64,000 nucleotides of DNA from Jeotgalicoccus halotolerans (GCF_003387165.1 NZ_QUMW01000010.1:124001-188000), one strand, 5' to 3'; shown: positions 1 through 8,621, counted from the first letter of the stretch. Notes: generated by a model from the sequence alone, not told the origin. A program made the numbers and translations.

Positions 1-467
1 ATATTTGAGTTATAGTCGGTCTCAGCAATAGTATACTCGGATGCGGAGACCTTATAACTGTGTATAAAATAAACATCTTTTCCATTTAAAGATTGATAAT
101 TGCTAGTCAGTGTGTTCCACCCCAGATGAGGAATTGTCAAATCAGTATCTATCCGCGCAATGCTGCCTTTCAATATTCCGAGGCCATGAGCATTGCCTTC
201 TTCACTATGCTCAAATAAAAGCTGCATTCCGAGACAGATGCCGATTAACTGCTTATATTTACTCAGTTCGACAATAATGTCTTTCAGTCCAGAGGTATTT
301 ATAATATTCATAGCGTAGCCAAAATGTCCCACCCCCGGGAGAATAATTGCTTCGCATGAGGAAAGTACATTTTTATCTTTTGTTATCACTGACTCATAAC
401 CCAGTTTTTTTAAAGCATTTACAAGATTCCCCGTATTTCCAAGAGAATAATCAATAATACCTATCAT
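1..467 (-). CDS. hisH: Imidazole glycerol phosphate synthase subunit HisH (3' part missing at window edge)
   Basis: Glutaminase subunit of the HisHF complex, which supplies ammonia from glutamine for imidazole-glycerol-phosphate formation in cytoplasmic histidine synthesis. Reading leftward from the ATG at 467-465, the frame stays open to base 1 (about 155 codons). It shows the class I amidotransferase pattern: an N-terminal MIGIIDYSLGN, the oxyanion strand LPGVGHFG, and the nucleophile elbow GICLGMQLLFE with the catalytic Cys. The catalytic His/Glu near the C-terminus lie outside the window. Its ATG overlaps the hisB TGA in an ATGA arrangement, so it is translationally coupled and part of the his operon. 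Only the truncation by the window limits the call. Confidence 0.95.
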   Translation of the reverse strand, partial: MIGIIDYSLGNTGNLVNALKKLGYESVITKDKNVLSSCEAIILPGVGHFGYAMNIINTSGLKDIIVELSKYKQLIGICLGMQLLFEHSEEGNAHGLGILKGSIARIDTDLTIPHLGWNTLTSNYQSLNGKDVYFIHSYKVSASEYTIAETDYNSN

Positions 468-1048
468 TCAATCACACCTTTTGAAGAGGGGACACCGCTA
501 TCTGAAGGCTGCAGTGCAATTTTCAGGCTGCGTGCAAAGCCTTTGAATATCGCTTCGATTTCATGGTGAGAGTTACCGCCTTTTAAAAGATCGATATGAA
601 GCGTCATTCTTGAATTCATAGCGACAGCGTTAAAGAACTCTTCTGTGAGTTCCGTATCGAAATCACCGACCTTCTCTCTCGATATTACAGCATTATAGCT
701 GAGGTGAGGTCTGCCGGATAAATCCAGCACAACACGCGCCAGTGATTCGTCCATTGGCAGATACATCGACCCGTATCTTTGATAGCTTTCTTTTTCAACG
801 TACATCTCTTTCAGCAGCTGGCCGAGCACTATACCGATATCTTCAACGGTATGGTGAGCATCGATGTGCAGGTCCCCTTCTGCCTGAATGTTCATATACA
901 GTTCGGAGTGAAAACTGAGCAGCGTCAGCATGTGATCAAAAAAACCAATGCCTGTATTTATTTTCGACTCTTTGAAGTCTTTTTCATCATGTATTTCAAT
1001 GCTTATTTTCGTTTCTTTAGTTTCTCTGTCTTTACTGTACTTAGTCAT
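464..1048 (-). CDS. hisB: Imidazoleglycerol-phosphate dehydratase HisB
   Basis: Dehydrates imidazoleglycerol phosphate to imidazole acetol phosphate, a late step of histidine synthesis. The 194 residues are the normal length for a monofunctional HisB. The Mn-binding repeats are visible: GFFDHM near residue 36, AHHTVEDIG near 65, and the second-half pair with NSHHEIEAIFKG near 160. There is no phosphatase domain, so histidinol phosphate phosphatase must be a separate gene. It overlaps hisC by 8 bases upstream and hisH by 4 bases downstream, which indicates tight operon coupling. Confidence 0.97.
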   Translation of the reverse strand: MTKYSKDRETKETKISIEIHDEKDFKESKINTGIGFFDHMLTLLSFHSELYMNIQAEGDLHIDAHHTVEDIGIVLGQLLKEMYVEKESYQRYGSMYLPMDESLARVVLDLSGRPHLSYNAVISREKVGDFDTELTEEFFNAVAMNSRMTLHIDLLKGGNSHHEIEAIFKGFARSLKIALQPSDSGVPSSKGVIE

Positions 1049-2027
1049 GTGATTTACCCCACTCTGTAATCAGTTCTTTCAACTTCGGATACTCATCTTC
1101 ATCGATAATTGAATAGCGCGCGGCATTTCGCAGGTTTTCTTCGTCATACACTCTGCCTCTGTAGCCATTTTTATAAAGATATTCATATAATTCTCTTGCC
1201 TTGTCACCGTAAGTAAATACAAAATTCGTATGTGACGGTTTAATTTTAATATGACGGCGTACTGTTTCAAAAGCATCAACAAGAGACTGCTGCAGCTGTT
1301 TTTGATAGTCGAACCATTCGTCCAGCTGTTTATCATGACTGAGCAGCTCACTGCCGAGGTTTAAAGTTAAACTGTTTAATGGATACGGATGATTAATTCT
1401 CGTAATTGCGTCATAAGTTTTCCCTTTCGCGATGACGATACCGATTCTTAAACCTGCCAGACCGTATACTTTGCTCATCGTTCGTACAATGATAATATGC
1501 TCGTCTTCAGGCACCGGACGATCCAGTGCAAATTCTCCGTATGCCTCATCGATTACTAAGTATCCTCCGACAGATTTCATCGCATCTGCAAGTTCATTAA
1601 TAAAATGACTCGGCAAGAGTACGCCCGTCGGATTATGCGGATTTGAAATAAAGAATACTGACGGCTTTTTATTTTTAATTTCTGAAATCGTTAAATCATA
1701 ATCGTACGAGAAATCTTCACGAGACGGCACTGAATAGTAACGAAATCCAATCTGATTAGTATAAATCTGATACATGAAGAAATCGGGGTTCAAAGACATT
1801 ACACCGTTCTTTCCGAGCGTCATAATAATTTTTTGCAGCCATTCATCCGAGCCGTTCGCCACTTCAATGTTCTCTGCCGAAAATCCGTTTTGTTTTGCGT
1901 ATAATTCTTTAAAACGTCCGAGTTCTTCTTCCGGATACAATTCAATATCGGTGCTATTTACCGCCTCAAGAATCTGTTCCTTTGAGAGAGGCGACTTTGG
2001 TGAGGTATTTCTGTCCATACTAATCAT
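1041..2027 (-). CDS. hisC: Histidinol-phosphate aminotransferase HisC
   Basis: PLP-dependent fold type I aminotransferase making L-histidinol phosphate from imidazole acetol phosphate and glutamate. Visible landmarks are SNPHNPTG near residue 129, the PLP-binding Asp in VIDEAYGEF near 160, and the Schiff-base lysine in TMSKVYGLAGLRIG (Lys about 186, with the conserved Arg about 194). At 328 residues it is a little shorter than many HisC proteins but complete. A GGAG site sits seven bases before the ATG, one base after the hisD stop codon. Context fixes the histidine role among related aromatic aminotransferases. Confidence 0.95.
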   Translation of the reverse strand: MISMDRNTSPKSPLSKEQILEAVNSTDIELYPEEELGRFKELYAKQNGFSAENIEVANGSDEWLQKIIMTLGKNGVMSLNPDFFMYQIYTNQIGFRYYSVPSREDFSYDYDLTISEIKNKKPSVFFISNPHNPTGVLLPSHFINELADAMKSVGGYLVIDEAYGEFALDRPVPEDEHIIIVRTMSKVYGLAGLRIGIVIAKGKTYDAITRINHPYPLNSLTLNLGSELLSHDKQLDEWFDYQKQLQQSLVDAFETVRRHIKIKPSHTNFVFTYGDKARELYEYLYKNGYRGRVYDEENLRNAARYSIIDEDEYPKLKELITEWGKSHD

Positions 2028-2028
2028 T

Positions 2029-3261
2029 TTACTGCTCCATTCTAATATTTAATGATTCATAATGAGCATCGAGCCCTTCTTTTTTTGCAATCGTTTTCGC
2101 AGCTCCTGCGATGTTGGAGTATGTTCCCTCTTTTAGATTAATCACTGCATGACTTGTCAGAAAATCATTTACATTGAGCCCGTGGCTGAAACGCCCGGTC
2201 TGATTCGTCGGCAGTACGTGCGATGGTCCAGCTGCATAGTCGCCGATTGCTTCCGGTGAGTATTTGCCGATAAAAACCGCACCAGCATAACGTATGTCTC
2301 TGCTGATTTCCTGTTCATCGCGGTGCTGGATTGATACGTGTTCCGGTGCAATAAAATTAATCACATCAATCAGTTCTTTTCTGTTATCGATAATCTGATA
2401 ATGATTATTCTCAAGCGATTTTTGGATGACATCTGCTCGTCTCTGCGAGTCAATCAGGCGATCGACTTCAAGCTGGATACCGTCAATCACATCCTGTGAT
2501 TCTGCCATGAGGAAAGTTCTTGCATTTACATCGTGCTCAGCCTGGGCGAAAATATCATACGCGACTGCTGTATAATCTGCAGAATTATCGACGTACAGAA
2601 GGATTTCACTCGGTCCCGCGATCATGTCAATGCCGACATCCCCAAATACCTGTTTTTTTGCCAGTGCAACATACCTATTACCGGGGCCGACAATCTTATC
2701 TACTTTCGCAATAGTTTCTGTTCCGTAAGCCAGCGCCGCGACAGCCTGAGCGCCTCCCACCGTATACACTTCTGTAACGTCTGCAATGTAAAGTGCAGCG
2801 AAAGTAATATTTTCATCGTCGAAAGTCGGCGTTACAGCAACGATATTCTCCACCCCTGCCACTGCTGCAGGAACTGCTGACATCAGTACACTTGAAGGAT
2901 ATAACGCTGTACCTCCCGGAATGTAAATGCCAATGCGTTCCAAGGGATGGTAGACATAGGAAAACTCTCGATCCTCGAAATCCTTATATTTTATCGACTG
3001 CTGGTAATCAGCAATGCGTTTTTTAATAAGAACCAGCGCATTCTTTTCTTCTTCACTTAAATTATCAAAACTGTTTTTCAGCTTTTCCACGGGCACTTTA
3101 AAATTATCCAGCTCCCGCCCGTCAAACTGTGCTGTATATTTCTTTAAGGCTTCATCTTTGTTCTGCTTCACATCTTCAATTATAGACAGAACATTATCTA
3201 TGTTTTCTTTATCTGTGCTGTCCTCACTTGTAAATATCTGTTTAAAGGTTTCCGCGTTCAT
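2029..3261 (-). CDS. hisD: Histidinol dehydrogenase HisD
   Basis: Zn- and NAD-dependent enzyme that performs the last two oxidations, from L-histidinol to L-histidine. The 410 residues cover the whole family length. Motifs seen include IYIPGGTALYPSSVLM, VDKIVGPGNRYVA, DMIAGPSEILLY, the metal-site stretch AQAEHDVNAR, the catalytic pair in FIAPEHVSI, and GPSHVLPTNQTGRF near the C-terminus. The start overlaps the hisG stop by 4 bases. Order hisZ-G-D-C-B-H matches the staphylococcal operon. Confidence 0.97.
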   Translation of the reverse strand: MNAETFKQIFTSEDSTDKENIDNVLSIIEDVKQNKDEALKKYTAQFDGRELDNFKVPVEKLKNSFDNLSEEEKNALVLIKKRIADYQQSIKYKDFEDREFSYVYHPLERIGIYIPGGTALYPSSVLMSAVPAAVAGVENIVAVTPTFDDENITFAALYIADVTEVYTVGGAQAVAALAYGTETIAKVDKIVGPGNRYVALAKKQVFGDVGIDMIAGPSEILLYVDNSADYTAVAYDIFAQAEHDVNARTFLMAESQDVIDGIQLEVDRLIDSQRRADVIQKSLENNHYQIIDNRKELIDVINFIAPEHVSIQHRDEQEISRDIRYAGAVFIGKYSPEAIGDYAAGPSHVLPTNQTGRFSHGLNVNDFLTSHAVINLKEGTYSNIAGAAKTIAKKEGLDAHYESLNIRMEQ

Positions 3262-3863
3262 CCAATCACTCCAATTTCACTTAAAAATTCATAGATGCTG
3301 TCTTCCTTCGTATAGAACGTCTGCTTATTCGCAATCAGACGCGCCTGGACATCGAGAATTCTTTCATACTCAAGCAGACCATTATCACGTAAAGTATTCC
3401 CTGTCTGTACAATATCCACAATACCGTCTGCCAGTCCGAGTATCGGTGCGAGTTCTACTGAACCATTAAGGTGAATCAGCGACACCGGCTGCTGCTGTTC
3501 ATTGAAATAGTTACGGGCAATATTAGTATATTTAGAAGCTACAGTATTAAAATGTTCTACATCCGGCGGCCCTGCTAAAGCAAAATGACATTTTCCGAAA
3601 GGCAGTTCAGATACATTTAAATAGCTGAACACCTCTTCTTCAATAATGTCACTGCCAACAATACCGATATCTGCCACTCCGCGTTCAACATAGACAGGCA
3701 CATCCGGTCCTTTTGCAAAAATGAAGCGGATATTATCCACAATCGTATAGAGCGCGCGTGATTCATCTTTCAGTACCTTGCTGTATTTATAAAGTTCATA
3801 TTTCTCTAAATAAGAAACAAAATCATCAAACAAACGTCCTTTGGATAATGCTACTGTAATCAT
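3258..3863 (-). CDS. hisG: ATP phosphoribosyltransferase catalytic subunit HisG (short form)
   Basis: Condenses ATP with PRPP, the committed step of histidine synthesis. At 201 residues this is the short HisG form, lacking the C-terminal regulatory ACT-like domain, and it therefore needs HisZ, encoded directly upstream. Landmarks are the N-terminal ITVALSKGRLFDD, RGVADIGIVGSD near residue 80, and the PRPP loop GLADGIVDIVQTGNTLR near 145. It overlaps hisZ and hisD by 4 bases each. Feedback inhibition by histidine would act through HisZ, by family knowledge. Confidence 0.97.
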   Translation of the reverse strand: MITVALSKGRLFDDFVSYLEKYELYKYSKVLKDESRALYTIVDNIRFIFAKGPDVPVYVERGVADIGIVGSDIIEEEVFSYLNVSELPFGKCHFALAGPPDVEHFNTVASKYTNIARNYFNEQQQPVSLIHLNGSVELAPILGLADGIVDIVQTGNTLRDNGLLEYERILDVQARLIANKQTFYTKEDSIYEFLSEIGVIG

Positions 3864-4666
3864 AAAAGACCTCCGTCTGTGAGATTTAACGCAATGCCGA
3901 ATGCATTGCTGTTATATTGCCCGCCGCTTAATATCGGTGAATTAGAATTTAAAAATGCCTGAAAATACAAGCCGTTATAGTAATTTTGAGGCGAACGGAA
4001 CGATAAATCCAAAATGAATTTTCTATCTTGTGATGAAATCTTTGCTTTTAAATGAGTAATTGCCTGCATAACTTCCGTATCGCCGAAAATCTCACTCACC
4101 ATCTTAAACTGATCACTTACCTTGGCACTCATAATCTTATACAAATCATGATCTTTACCGAGCTGCTGACGCAGCTCCGAAATGTTCTTTGTATAAATGA
4201 GCTGGCGCACTGAATCAGGAAGCTTATATTTTTCAATAAATAAATCAATCAGCTGATCATTATTTATAACGAGTGTTTTGATTTGTGTTTCTGCACATTC
4301 TTCAACAAAATTCATATGCATTAACAGCGCTTCGATAATATCCTTTTCCGCTGCCTTATAAATTTCTGCCCCCGCCTGATAGAATGATTCATTCTCTCTG
4401 ACAACAGGCCCAAAATAACCAAAACGCTTGTCATCTGAATAAAAGTTGCTGTTGAAATTCAGCAGCGTCCTTGTCCAGTCACTGCGAATGGCGTACATTG
4501 CATTATTTCTTTCAAAAACCACACTCGTCGGATGATGATATTTATCATCGATTGAAAAAGGTTCTATCATATTCATATCAACCAGGGTGTACCCTGAATC
4601 ATCAAGCTGCTCCAGATATTTTTGTCCAAGAGCGAGCCGCTGCAAAATGAATTTGTTGTTTGTCAT
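3860..4666 (-). CDS. hisZ: ATP phosphoribosyltransferase regulatory subunit HisZ
   Basis: A catalytically inactive paralog of histidyl-tRNA synthetase that forms the regulatory subunit of hetero-octameric HisGZ. The 268 residues keep the class II synthetase fold signals (motif-2-like YAIRSDWTRTLL near residue 55, FGYFGPVVREN near 85 and a C-terminal SGGQYN) but lack the anticodon-binding domain of true HisS. It is the first gene of the operon, with an AGGAG site before the ATG. The promoter and one palindrome lie immediately upstream. Confidence 0.9.
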   Translation of the reverse strand: MTNNKFILQRLALGQKYLEQLDDSGYTLVDMNMIEPFSIDDKYHHPTSVVFERNNAMYAIRSDWTRTLLNFNSNFYSDDKRFGYFGPVVRENESFYQAGAEIYKAAEKDIIEALLMHMNFVEECAETQIKTLVINNDQLIDLFIEKYKLPDSVRQLIYTKNISELRQQLGKDHDLYKIMSAKVSDQFKMVSEIFGDTEVMQAITHLKAKISSQDRKFILDLSFRSPQNYYNGLYFQAFLNSNSPILSGGQYNSNAFGIALNLTDGGLL

Positions 4667-4683
4667 AATTACTCTCCTTTAAC

Positions 4684-4701
4684 ACTTTAGCGAGATAAAG
4701 A
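4684..4701. promoter_or_regulatory. Candidate HisR/YerC operator 1 (hisZ leader)
   Basis: An imperfect palindrome with CTTTA and TAAAG arms separated by eight bases. It has the same layout as the second palindrome at 4761-4778. It lies between the predicted hisZ -10 element and the hisZ start, where a bound repressor could block transcription. Assignment to the neighbouring TrpR-family protein is inference from position and duplication. Confidence 0.5.
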
Positions 4702-4717
4702 GTTGCCAATAAATAAA

Positions 4718-4746
4718 ATAGTAACAAAGATATTTAATATACACAA
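4718..4746 (-). promoter_or_regulatory. Predicted promoter of the his operon
   Basis: On the minus strand, TTGTGT (4746-4741) is followed after 17 bases by TACTAT (4723-4718). It lies upstream of the hisZ ribosome binding site, and the palindrome at 4684-4701 sits downstream of it. Confidence 0.5.
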
Positions 4747-4754
4747 CCATTTCC

Positions 4755-4783
4755 TTTACCACTTTAGTATGTTAAAGTATTAT
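4755..4783 (+). promoter_or_regulatory. Predicted promoter of the TrpR-family regulator gene
   Basis: TTTACC (4755-4760), a 17-base spacer, then TATTAT (4778-4783). The spacer is almost exactly the second palindrome (4761-4778), so regulator binding there would exclude RNA polymerase. This predicts autorepression. Confidence 0.55.
4761..4778. promoter_or_regulatory. Candidate HisR/YerC operator 2 (regulator promoter)
   Basis: An 18-base palindrome with perfect ACTTTA and TAAAGT arms and an AT core, filling the spacer between the -35 and -10 of the divergent regulator gene. It resembles the palindrome at 4684-4701, as expected for two sites of one dimeric regulator. Confidence 0.55.
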
Positions 4784-4809
4784 TATCTTATTTATACGGA
4801 GCTGAGGCT

Positions 4810-5097
4810 ATGCAAATAGATAAATTAAAAGGTCAGGAACTCGACGATCTGTTCGACGGAATTCTGTCACTTGAGACGAAAGAAGAATGCTATAAGTTTT
4901 TCGATGATATTTGCACATCCAATGAACTCGTTGCATTAAAACAGCGATTTCAGGTCGCAAAGCTTATCGATGAAGGCAAAACGTATTCTAAAGTTCAGGA
5001 AGAAACAGGAGCATCGAGTGCCACTGTATCGCGTGTGAAACGCTGTCTGGATTACGGCAGTGACGGCTATCGCACTGTTTTGAATAAAATAAAGTAA
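4810..5097 (+). CDS. yerC: TrpR-family regulator (YerC type), probable histidine regulator HisR
   Basis: A 95-residue all-helical protein of the TrpR/YerC family. The helix-turn-helix is near residues 58-80, with TYSKVQEETGASSATVSRVKRCL resembling the TrpR DNA-reading helices. It is divergent from the his operon, and the 143-base gap carries two near-identical palindromes, one inside its own promoter. Comparative work on Firmicutes has proposed YerC-like proteins as repressors of histidine genes. Applied here, the model is that histidine-bound protein shuts off his transcription and its own gene. DNA binding and ligand are inferred, not seen. Confidence 0.85.
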   Translation: MQIDKLKGQELDDLFDGILSLETKEECYKFFDDICTSNELVALKQRFQVAKLIDEGKTYSKVQEETGASSATVSRVKRCLDYGSDGYRTVLNKIK

Positions 5098-5112
5098 CGA
5101 TAGGCGTTACGG

Positions 5113-5148
5113 AGAAAGGGAATGCATAACGTTATGCACTCCCTTTCT
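5113..5148. terminator. Bidirectional hairpin between yerC and the LysR gene
   Basis: A long inverted repeat: AGAAAGGG/CCCTTTCT outer arms and TGCATAAC/GTTATGCA inner arms with almost no loop. It separates two convergent genes and reaches the stop codon of the LysR gene, so it probably terminates both. Confidence 0.7.
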
Positions 5149-6017
5149 TAATTCTCCAAATATTCTTTTGTCACATTTATAAACTTTTCAATATCCGACG
5201 TAAAATACCTGTTTTTCATATATGACAGATATAAATCAGGACCTTTTAAATCATAATCTAGAGAAATACTCGTTACATCATCATCTGTATAGTTACTCGC
5301 ATAAAGTTCTGGCATAACTGCAATTCCAAGTCCTTTTTTCACTAAACGTACTGCGGTACCTATAGTATCGACCCTAATGACATTTCTGAATTTCAGATTA
5401 TTTTTATGAAGAAATTCGTTTAACTCATATGATCCCTCGCTGAAAATTAAAGTGTGATTCTGGTAATTCTGGAGGCTGACATTGTTAAGCTCCGACAGAG
5501 GAATATCTCTGTGAACGAGGAGTGAATGAATATTCGGACCTAAATATATTGATTCCATATCTTCGTCTAAGTAACTTAAGGTTGTTAAACCAAAATGAAG
5601 CTGATGCATACGCAGCTGATCTATGATATGCGAAGTCGTTCCTTCAGTTAATTTAATGTCGAAATTATTGTTGCTCTCGAGAAATATATCAAATAATTCC
5701 GGTATTACAGCTCTGAAAAGTTCTGTAATACCCATTTTCAATTGTCCGCTGCCTCTTTTACCAATATATTCAACTTCATCTTCCATATTTTCGAAAATTG
5801 ATAGCACCAGTTTTACATGTTTGTAAAACTCCGCTCCGGCATCTGTAAGCTTAAAAGTCCCATCATTACGTTCTAATAGTTTAAAACCAATTTCGTTTTC
5901 TAACTTGCTCAAAGACATGCTGAGTGACGGCTGGGAGACATATAATGAATTCGCCGCTCTACTGACCTTTCCGTGTTTAACTATTTCGTGAAAATAACGC
6001 AATTGTTTAATATCCAT
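5148..6017 (-). CDS. LysR-family transcriptional regulator
   Basis: A 289-residue LysR protein with the N-terminal winged helix-turn-helix at about residues 1-60 (LRYFHEIVKHGKVSRAANSL, then SQPSLSMSLSKLENEIG) and a C-terminal co-inducer domain. The ATG at 6017 is preferred over a GTG 15 bases upstream because a GAGGGG ribosome site lies correctly before it. It is divergent from the MFS carrier and ureohydrolase genes, so it likely activates them in response to the transported compound. The ligand is not known. Confidence 0.88.
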   Translation of the reverse strand: MDIKQLRYFHEIVKHGKVSRAANSLYVSQPSLSMSLSKLENEIGFKLLERNDGTFKLTDAGAEFYKHVKLVLSIFENMEDEVEYIGKRGSGQLKMGITELFRAVIPELFDIFLESNNNFDIKLTEGTTSHIIDQLRMHQLHFGLTTLSYLDEDMESIYLGPNIHSLLVHRDIPLSELNNVSLQNYQNHTLIFSEGSYELNEFLHKNNLKFRNVIRVDTIGTAVRLVKKGLGIAVMPELYASNYTDDDVTSISLDYDLKGPDLYLSYMKNRYFTSDIEKFINVTKEYLEN

Positions 6018-6086
6018 CACAATTCCCCTCACTTAATATAAATATTATTTATAGTTATATAAAAATTATATATTTTTAAAATATAA

Positions 6087-6127
6087 TTGTATCACTTACA
6101 CTGAAGTTATCCTATTAAGCGCTTACA
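6087..6127 (+). promoter_or_regulatory. Predicted promoter with cre-like site upstream of the MFS gene
   Basis: TTGTAT (6087-6092), 17 bases, then TCCTAT (6110-6115). Overlapping and following the -10 is ATTAAGCGCTTACA (6114-6127), with a perfect ten-base palindromic core. One half matches the CcpA consensus and the other has two mismatches. Catabolite repression of the MFS/ureohydrolase operon is a reasonable inference. Confidence 0.4.
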
Positions 6128-6163
6128 TAACGGATAATCAGTTTTTCAAATACTAAGGGGTGG

Positions 6164-7582
6164 TTGAAAATTTCATCAACTAACAAAAAAGCTAACTTAT
6201 ATATTGTCGGTATTGTTCTGGCTGTATTAACGTTTTGGATGTTTGCTCAATCTATGATTAACATCCTTCCCGCTATGACGGCAGACATGGACGTTTCGCT
6301 TGGTACATTAAATATCTCCACAAGCTTGACTTCCTTATTTTCCGGTTTGTTCATCGTGGTGGCAGGAGGTCTTTCCGACCGTTCAGGTCGTAAAAAAATG
6401 ACTTTTTTCGGGTTGGGTTTAAGTATTTTAGGAAGTTTTTTAGTAATTATTGCACAGGGGCCTTCACTTCTTATCATAGGCAGAGCAATACAAGGGATTT
6501 CCGCTGCGTTTATCATGCCCGCTACCATTGCTCTTATTAAGACAGCCTTTAATGAAGCTGACAGACAGCGTGCACTAAGCTACTGGTCCTTCGGTTCATG
6601 GGGAGGAGGAGGCGTAGCTACGCTGGCAGGAGGTCTCGTTGCGACATATATGGATTGGAGATGGATTTTTATATTCTCGATAATCGTTGCTCTTATCTCG
6701 ATGTGGATTCTCCGAGATATCGAAGAAAGTAAAGTGAACGATTACAAGAAAGAACCTTTTGATTATATTGGGTTCGCAATTTTCATCTTCTTACTTCTTG
6801 GTGTCAATATCGTAATTACGCAGGGGCAAGAGTTCGGCTGGTTCAGTCCAATTATTATCGGCTTGATGATTGTTACTTTAATATTAGCAGTTTTATTTTT
6901 CATGTATGAGAAAAAACGTAAATTTCAATTTATCGATTTCAATTTATTTAAGTCACGTCCTTACACCGGGGCTGTAACTTCCAATTTTCTGCAAAACGGT
7001 ATCGCAGCCACTATAGTCGTAGCAAATACATATGTTCAAATAGCAAGAGGATTTTCAGCATTTGAAACCGGCCTTCTGACTATTGGAAATATAGTCGCTT
7101 TACTGATAATGATACGCGTCGGTGAACGTATGCTTCAAAAAATTGGTGCAAGAAAACCTATGCTTTGGGCAATTTTTATTGCCGCTATAGGTATGAGTTT
7201 AGCCGGAATGACATTTTTACCTGACATACTTTATGTCATCGTAGTCTTCATTGGTTTCCTAATCGCTGGAATAGGTATTGGGATGTATGCAACGCCATCT
7301 CTTGATACTTCAGTCGTTCATATCAGTAACGATAAAGTTGGAGTGGCTTCAGGTATCTATAAAATGGCGAGCTCGCTCGGTTACTCGTTTGGCCTGGCTA
7401 TATCAACAGCAGTATATGGAACTGTGGAAGCCGTAACTTCAAATATTCATCTCGCCGCCTCTGGCGGCATGTTCACAGCATTGGCTTTTGGAGCTGTGTC
7501 GATTTGGATTGTAGCTAAAACAATGAGTCCGGAAGAAGGCCTTAAAACTAAACCGATACTCGCAACGAGTAAAATAAACTAA
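6164..7582 (+). CDS. MFS transporter, DHA2-like drug:proton antiporter family
   Basis: A 472-residue multi-pass membrane protein with about 13-14 hydrophobic segments, in line with the 14-helix DHA2 class. MFS motif A (GGLSDRSGRKKM, residues about 67-78) lies between helices 2 and 3, and a GGG/AGG-rich motif-C region followed by DWRWIF is near helix 5. The start is TTG, with AAGGGGTGG just ahead; no better start is visible. The ureohydrolase gene begins 25 bases after its stop, so the two are co-transcribed. By homology alone it would be called multidrug efflux, but the context suggests movement of a guanidino or amine compound. Confidence 0.88.
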   Translation: MKISSTNKKANLYIVGIVLAVLTFWMFAQSMINILPAMTADMDVSLGTLNISTSLTSLFSGLFIVVAGGLSDRSGRKKMTFFGLGLSILGSFLVIIAQGPSLLIIGRAIQGISAAFIMPATIALIKTAFNEADRQRALSYWSFGSWGGGGVATLAGGLVATYMDWRWIFIFSIIVALISMWILRDIEESKVNDYKKEPFDYIGFAIFIFLLLGVNIVITQGQEFGWFSPIIIGLMIVTLILAVLFFMYEKKRKFQFIDFNLFKSRPYTGAVTSNFLQNGIAATIVVANTYVQIARGFSAFETGLLTIGNIVALLIMIRVGERMLQKIGARKPMLWAIFIAAIGMSLAGMTFLPDILYVIVVFIGFLIAGIGIGMYATPSLDTSVVHISNDKVGVASGIYKMASSLGYSFGLAISTAVYGTVEAVTSNIHLAASGGMFTALAFGAVSIWIVAKTMSPEEGLKTKPILATSKIN

Positions 7583-7607
7583 TGGTTAAATATTGGAGGA
7601 AATTATT

Positions 7608-8558
7608 ATGGTTAATCCTGATGAAAAACAATTTTTAAATCTACCTTTTACAGGCATCACAACTTTTGGTAAATATCCGGTTTGTGCAAACTTAGATGAC
7701 CTCGATGCAGATGTAGCAGTCATAGGGGTCCCGAATGATATGGGGACTCAATGGAGATCTGGTGCAAGAATGGGTCCTCGAGCCGTCCGGGAAGGCTCTA
7801 CTTTATACAGCTTTGGTTTAGACGGTGCATATGATATTGAAAATGATATTACTTATTTGGGTCCAAGATGGAATGTAGTGGATTGCGGGGATGTCGACAT
7901 TATACATGGTGATATTATGCAATCACACGACAATACAGAAGAAGCAATACGTAAAATTGTGGATAAAGGCGCAATGCCTGTTGTAATTGGTGGAGATCAC
8001 TCTATTACTGCGCCTGTCGGCAAAGGTTTAGAAAAATTAGGCCCTTTCCATGTGATTCAAATAGATGCACATCTCGACTGGGCTGATCATCGTTCAGGTA
8101 TGCGTTACGGACACGGTAACTGTATCAGGCGGTTATCGGAACTGGAACATGTTAAAGATATATTCCAGTTTGGTATCAGAGGTATCAGCAGCAGTCTGAA
8201 AGAAGATGTCGATGCAGCCAGAGAATATGGGGCGACAATTTTATCACCAAATAAAATGCGCGAAAAAGGCATTGAAGGTCTTTTAGAGTTATTACCTAAA
8301 GGAGAAAAATACTATATTACAATTGATATAGACGGGATTGACCCATCGGTTGCTCCAGGAACAGGAACGCCTTCTCCAGGCGGTTTGTACTATGACGAAG
8401 TAAATGATCTGTTAAAAGCTATTTCAAATCATGGAGAAGTTATTGCATTTGACTTGGTTGAAGTTGCACCTCAATATGATTTAACCGGTATGACTGGTCA
8501 AACTGCTGCTAGAATCATGCTTGATTTACTGAGTTATGTCACTAAGAAAAAAGAATAG
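7608..8558 (+). CDS. Agmatinase/arginase-family ureohydrolase
   Basis: A binuclear manganese hydrolase of the ureohydrolase fold that releases urea from a guanidino compound. The 316 residues show all metal ligands: His131 in GGDHS, Asp153/His155/Asp157 in IDAHLDW, and Asp240/Asp242 in IDIDGIDPSVAPGTGTP. The ATG at 7608 has GGAGG nine bases ahead. The sequence fits the SpeB/guanidinobutyrase group better than arginase, but substrate cannot be read from it; agmatine, guanidinobutyrate and guanidinopropionate are all possible. No polyamine genes are adjacent. The partner MFS gene and divergent LysR suggest an inducible catabolic unit. Confidence 0.88.
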   Translation: MVNPDEKQFLNLPFTGITTFGKYPVCANLDDLDADVAVIGVPNDMGTQWRSGARMGPRAVREGSTLYSFGLDGAYDIENDITYLGPRWNVVDCGDVDIIHGDIMQSHDNTEEAIRKIVDKGAMPVVIGGDHSITAPVGKGLEKLGPFHVIQIDAHLDWADHRSGMRYGHGNCIRRLSELEHVKDIFQFGIRGISSSLKEDVDAAREYGATILSPNKMREKGIEGLLELLPKGEKYYITIDIDGIDPSVAPGTGTPSPGGLYYDEVNDLLKAISNHGEVIAFDLVEVAPQYDLTGMTGQTAARIMLDLLSYVTKKKE

Positions 8559-8621
8559 AATGATTTCTGCATCGGAACAAAAAACTTTAAGAAGATAAAA
8601 CATTTCATAAAACACAGTTAA

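Noticed and set aside
4667-4809. T-box leader for histidine control
   Set aside because: The region is 143 bases long with divergent promoters and palindromes; no T-box sequence (TGGNACC-like) or antiterminator is visible.
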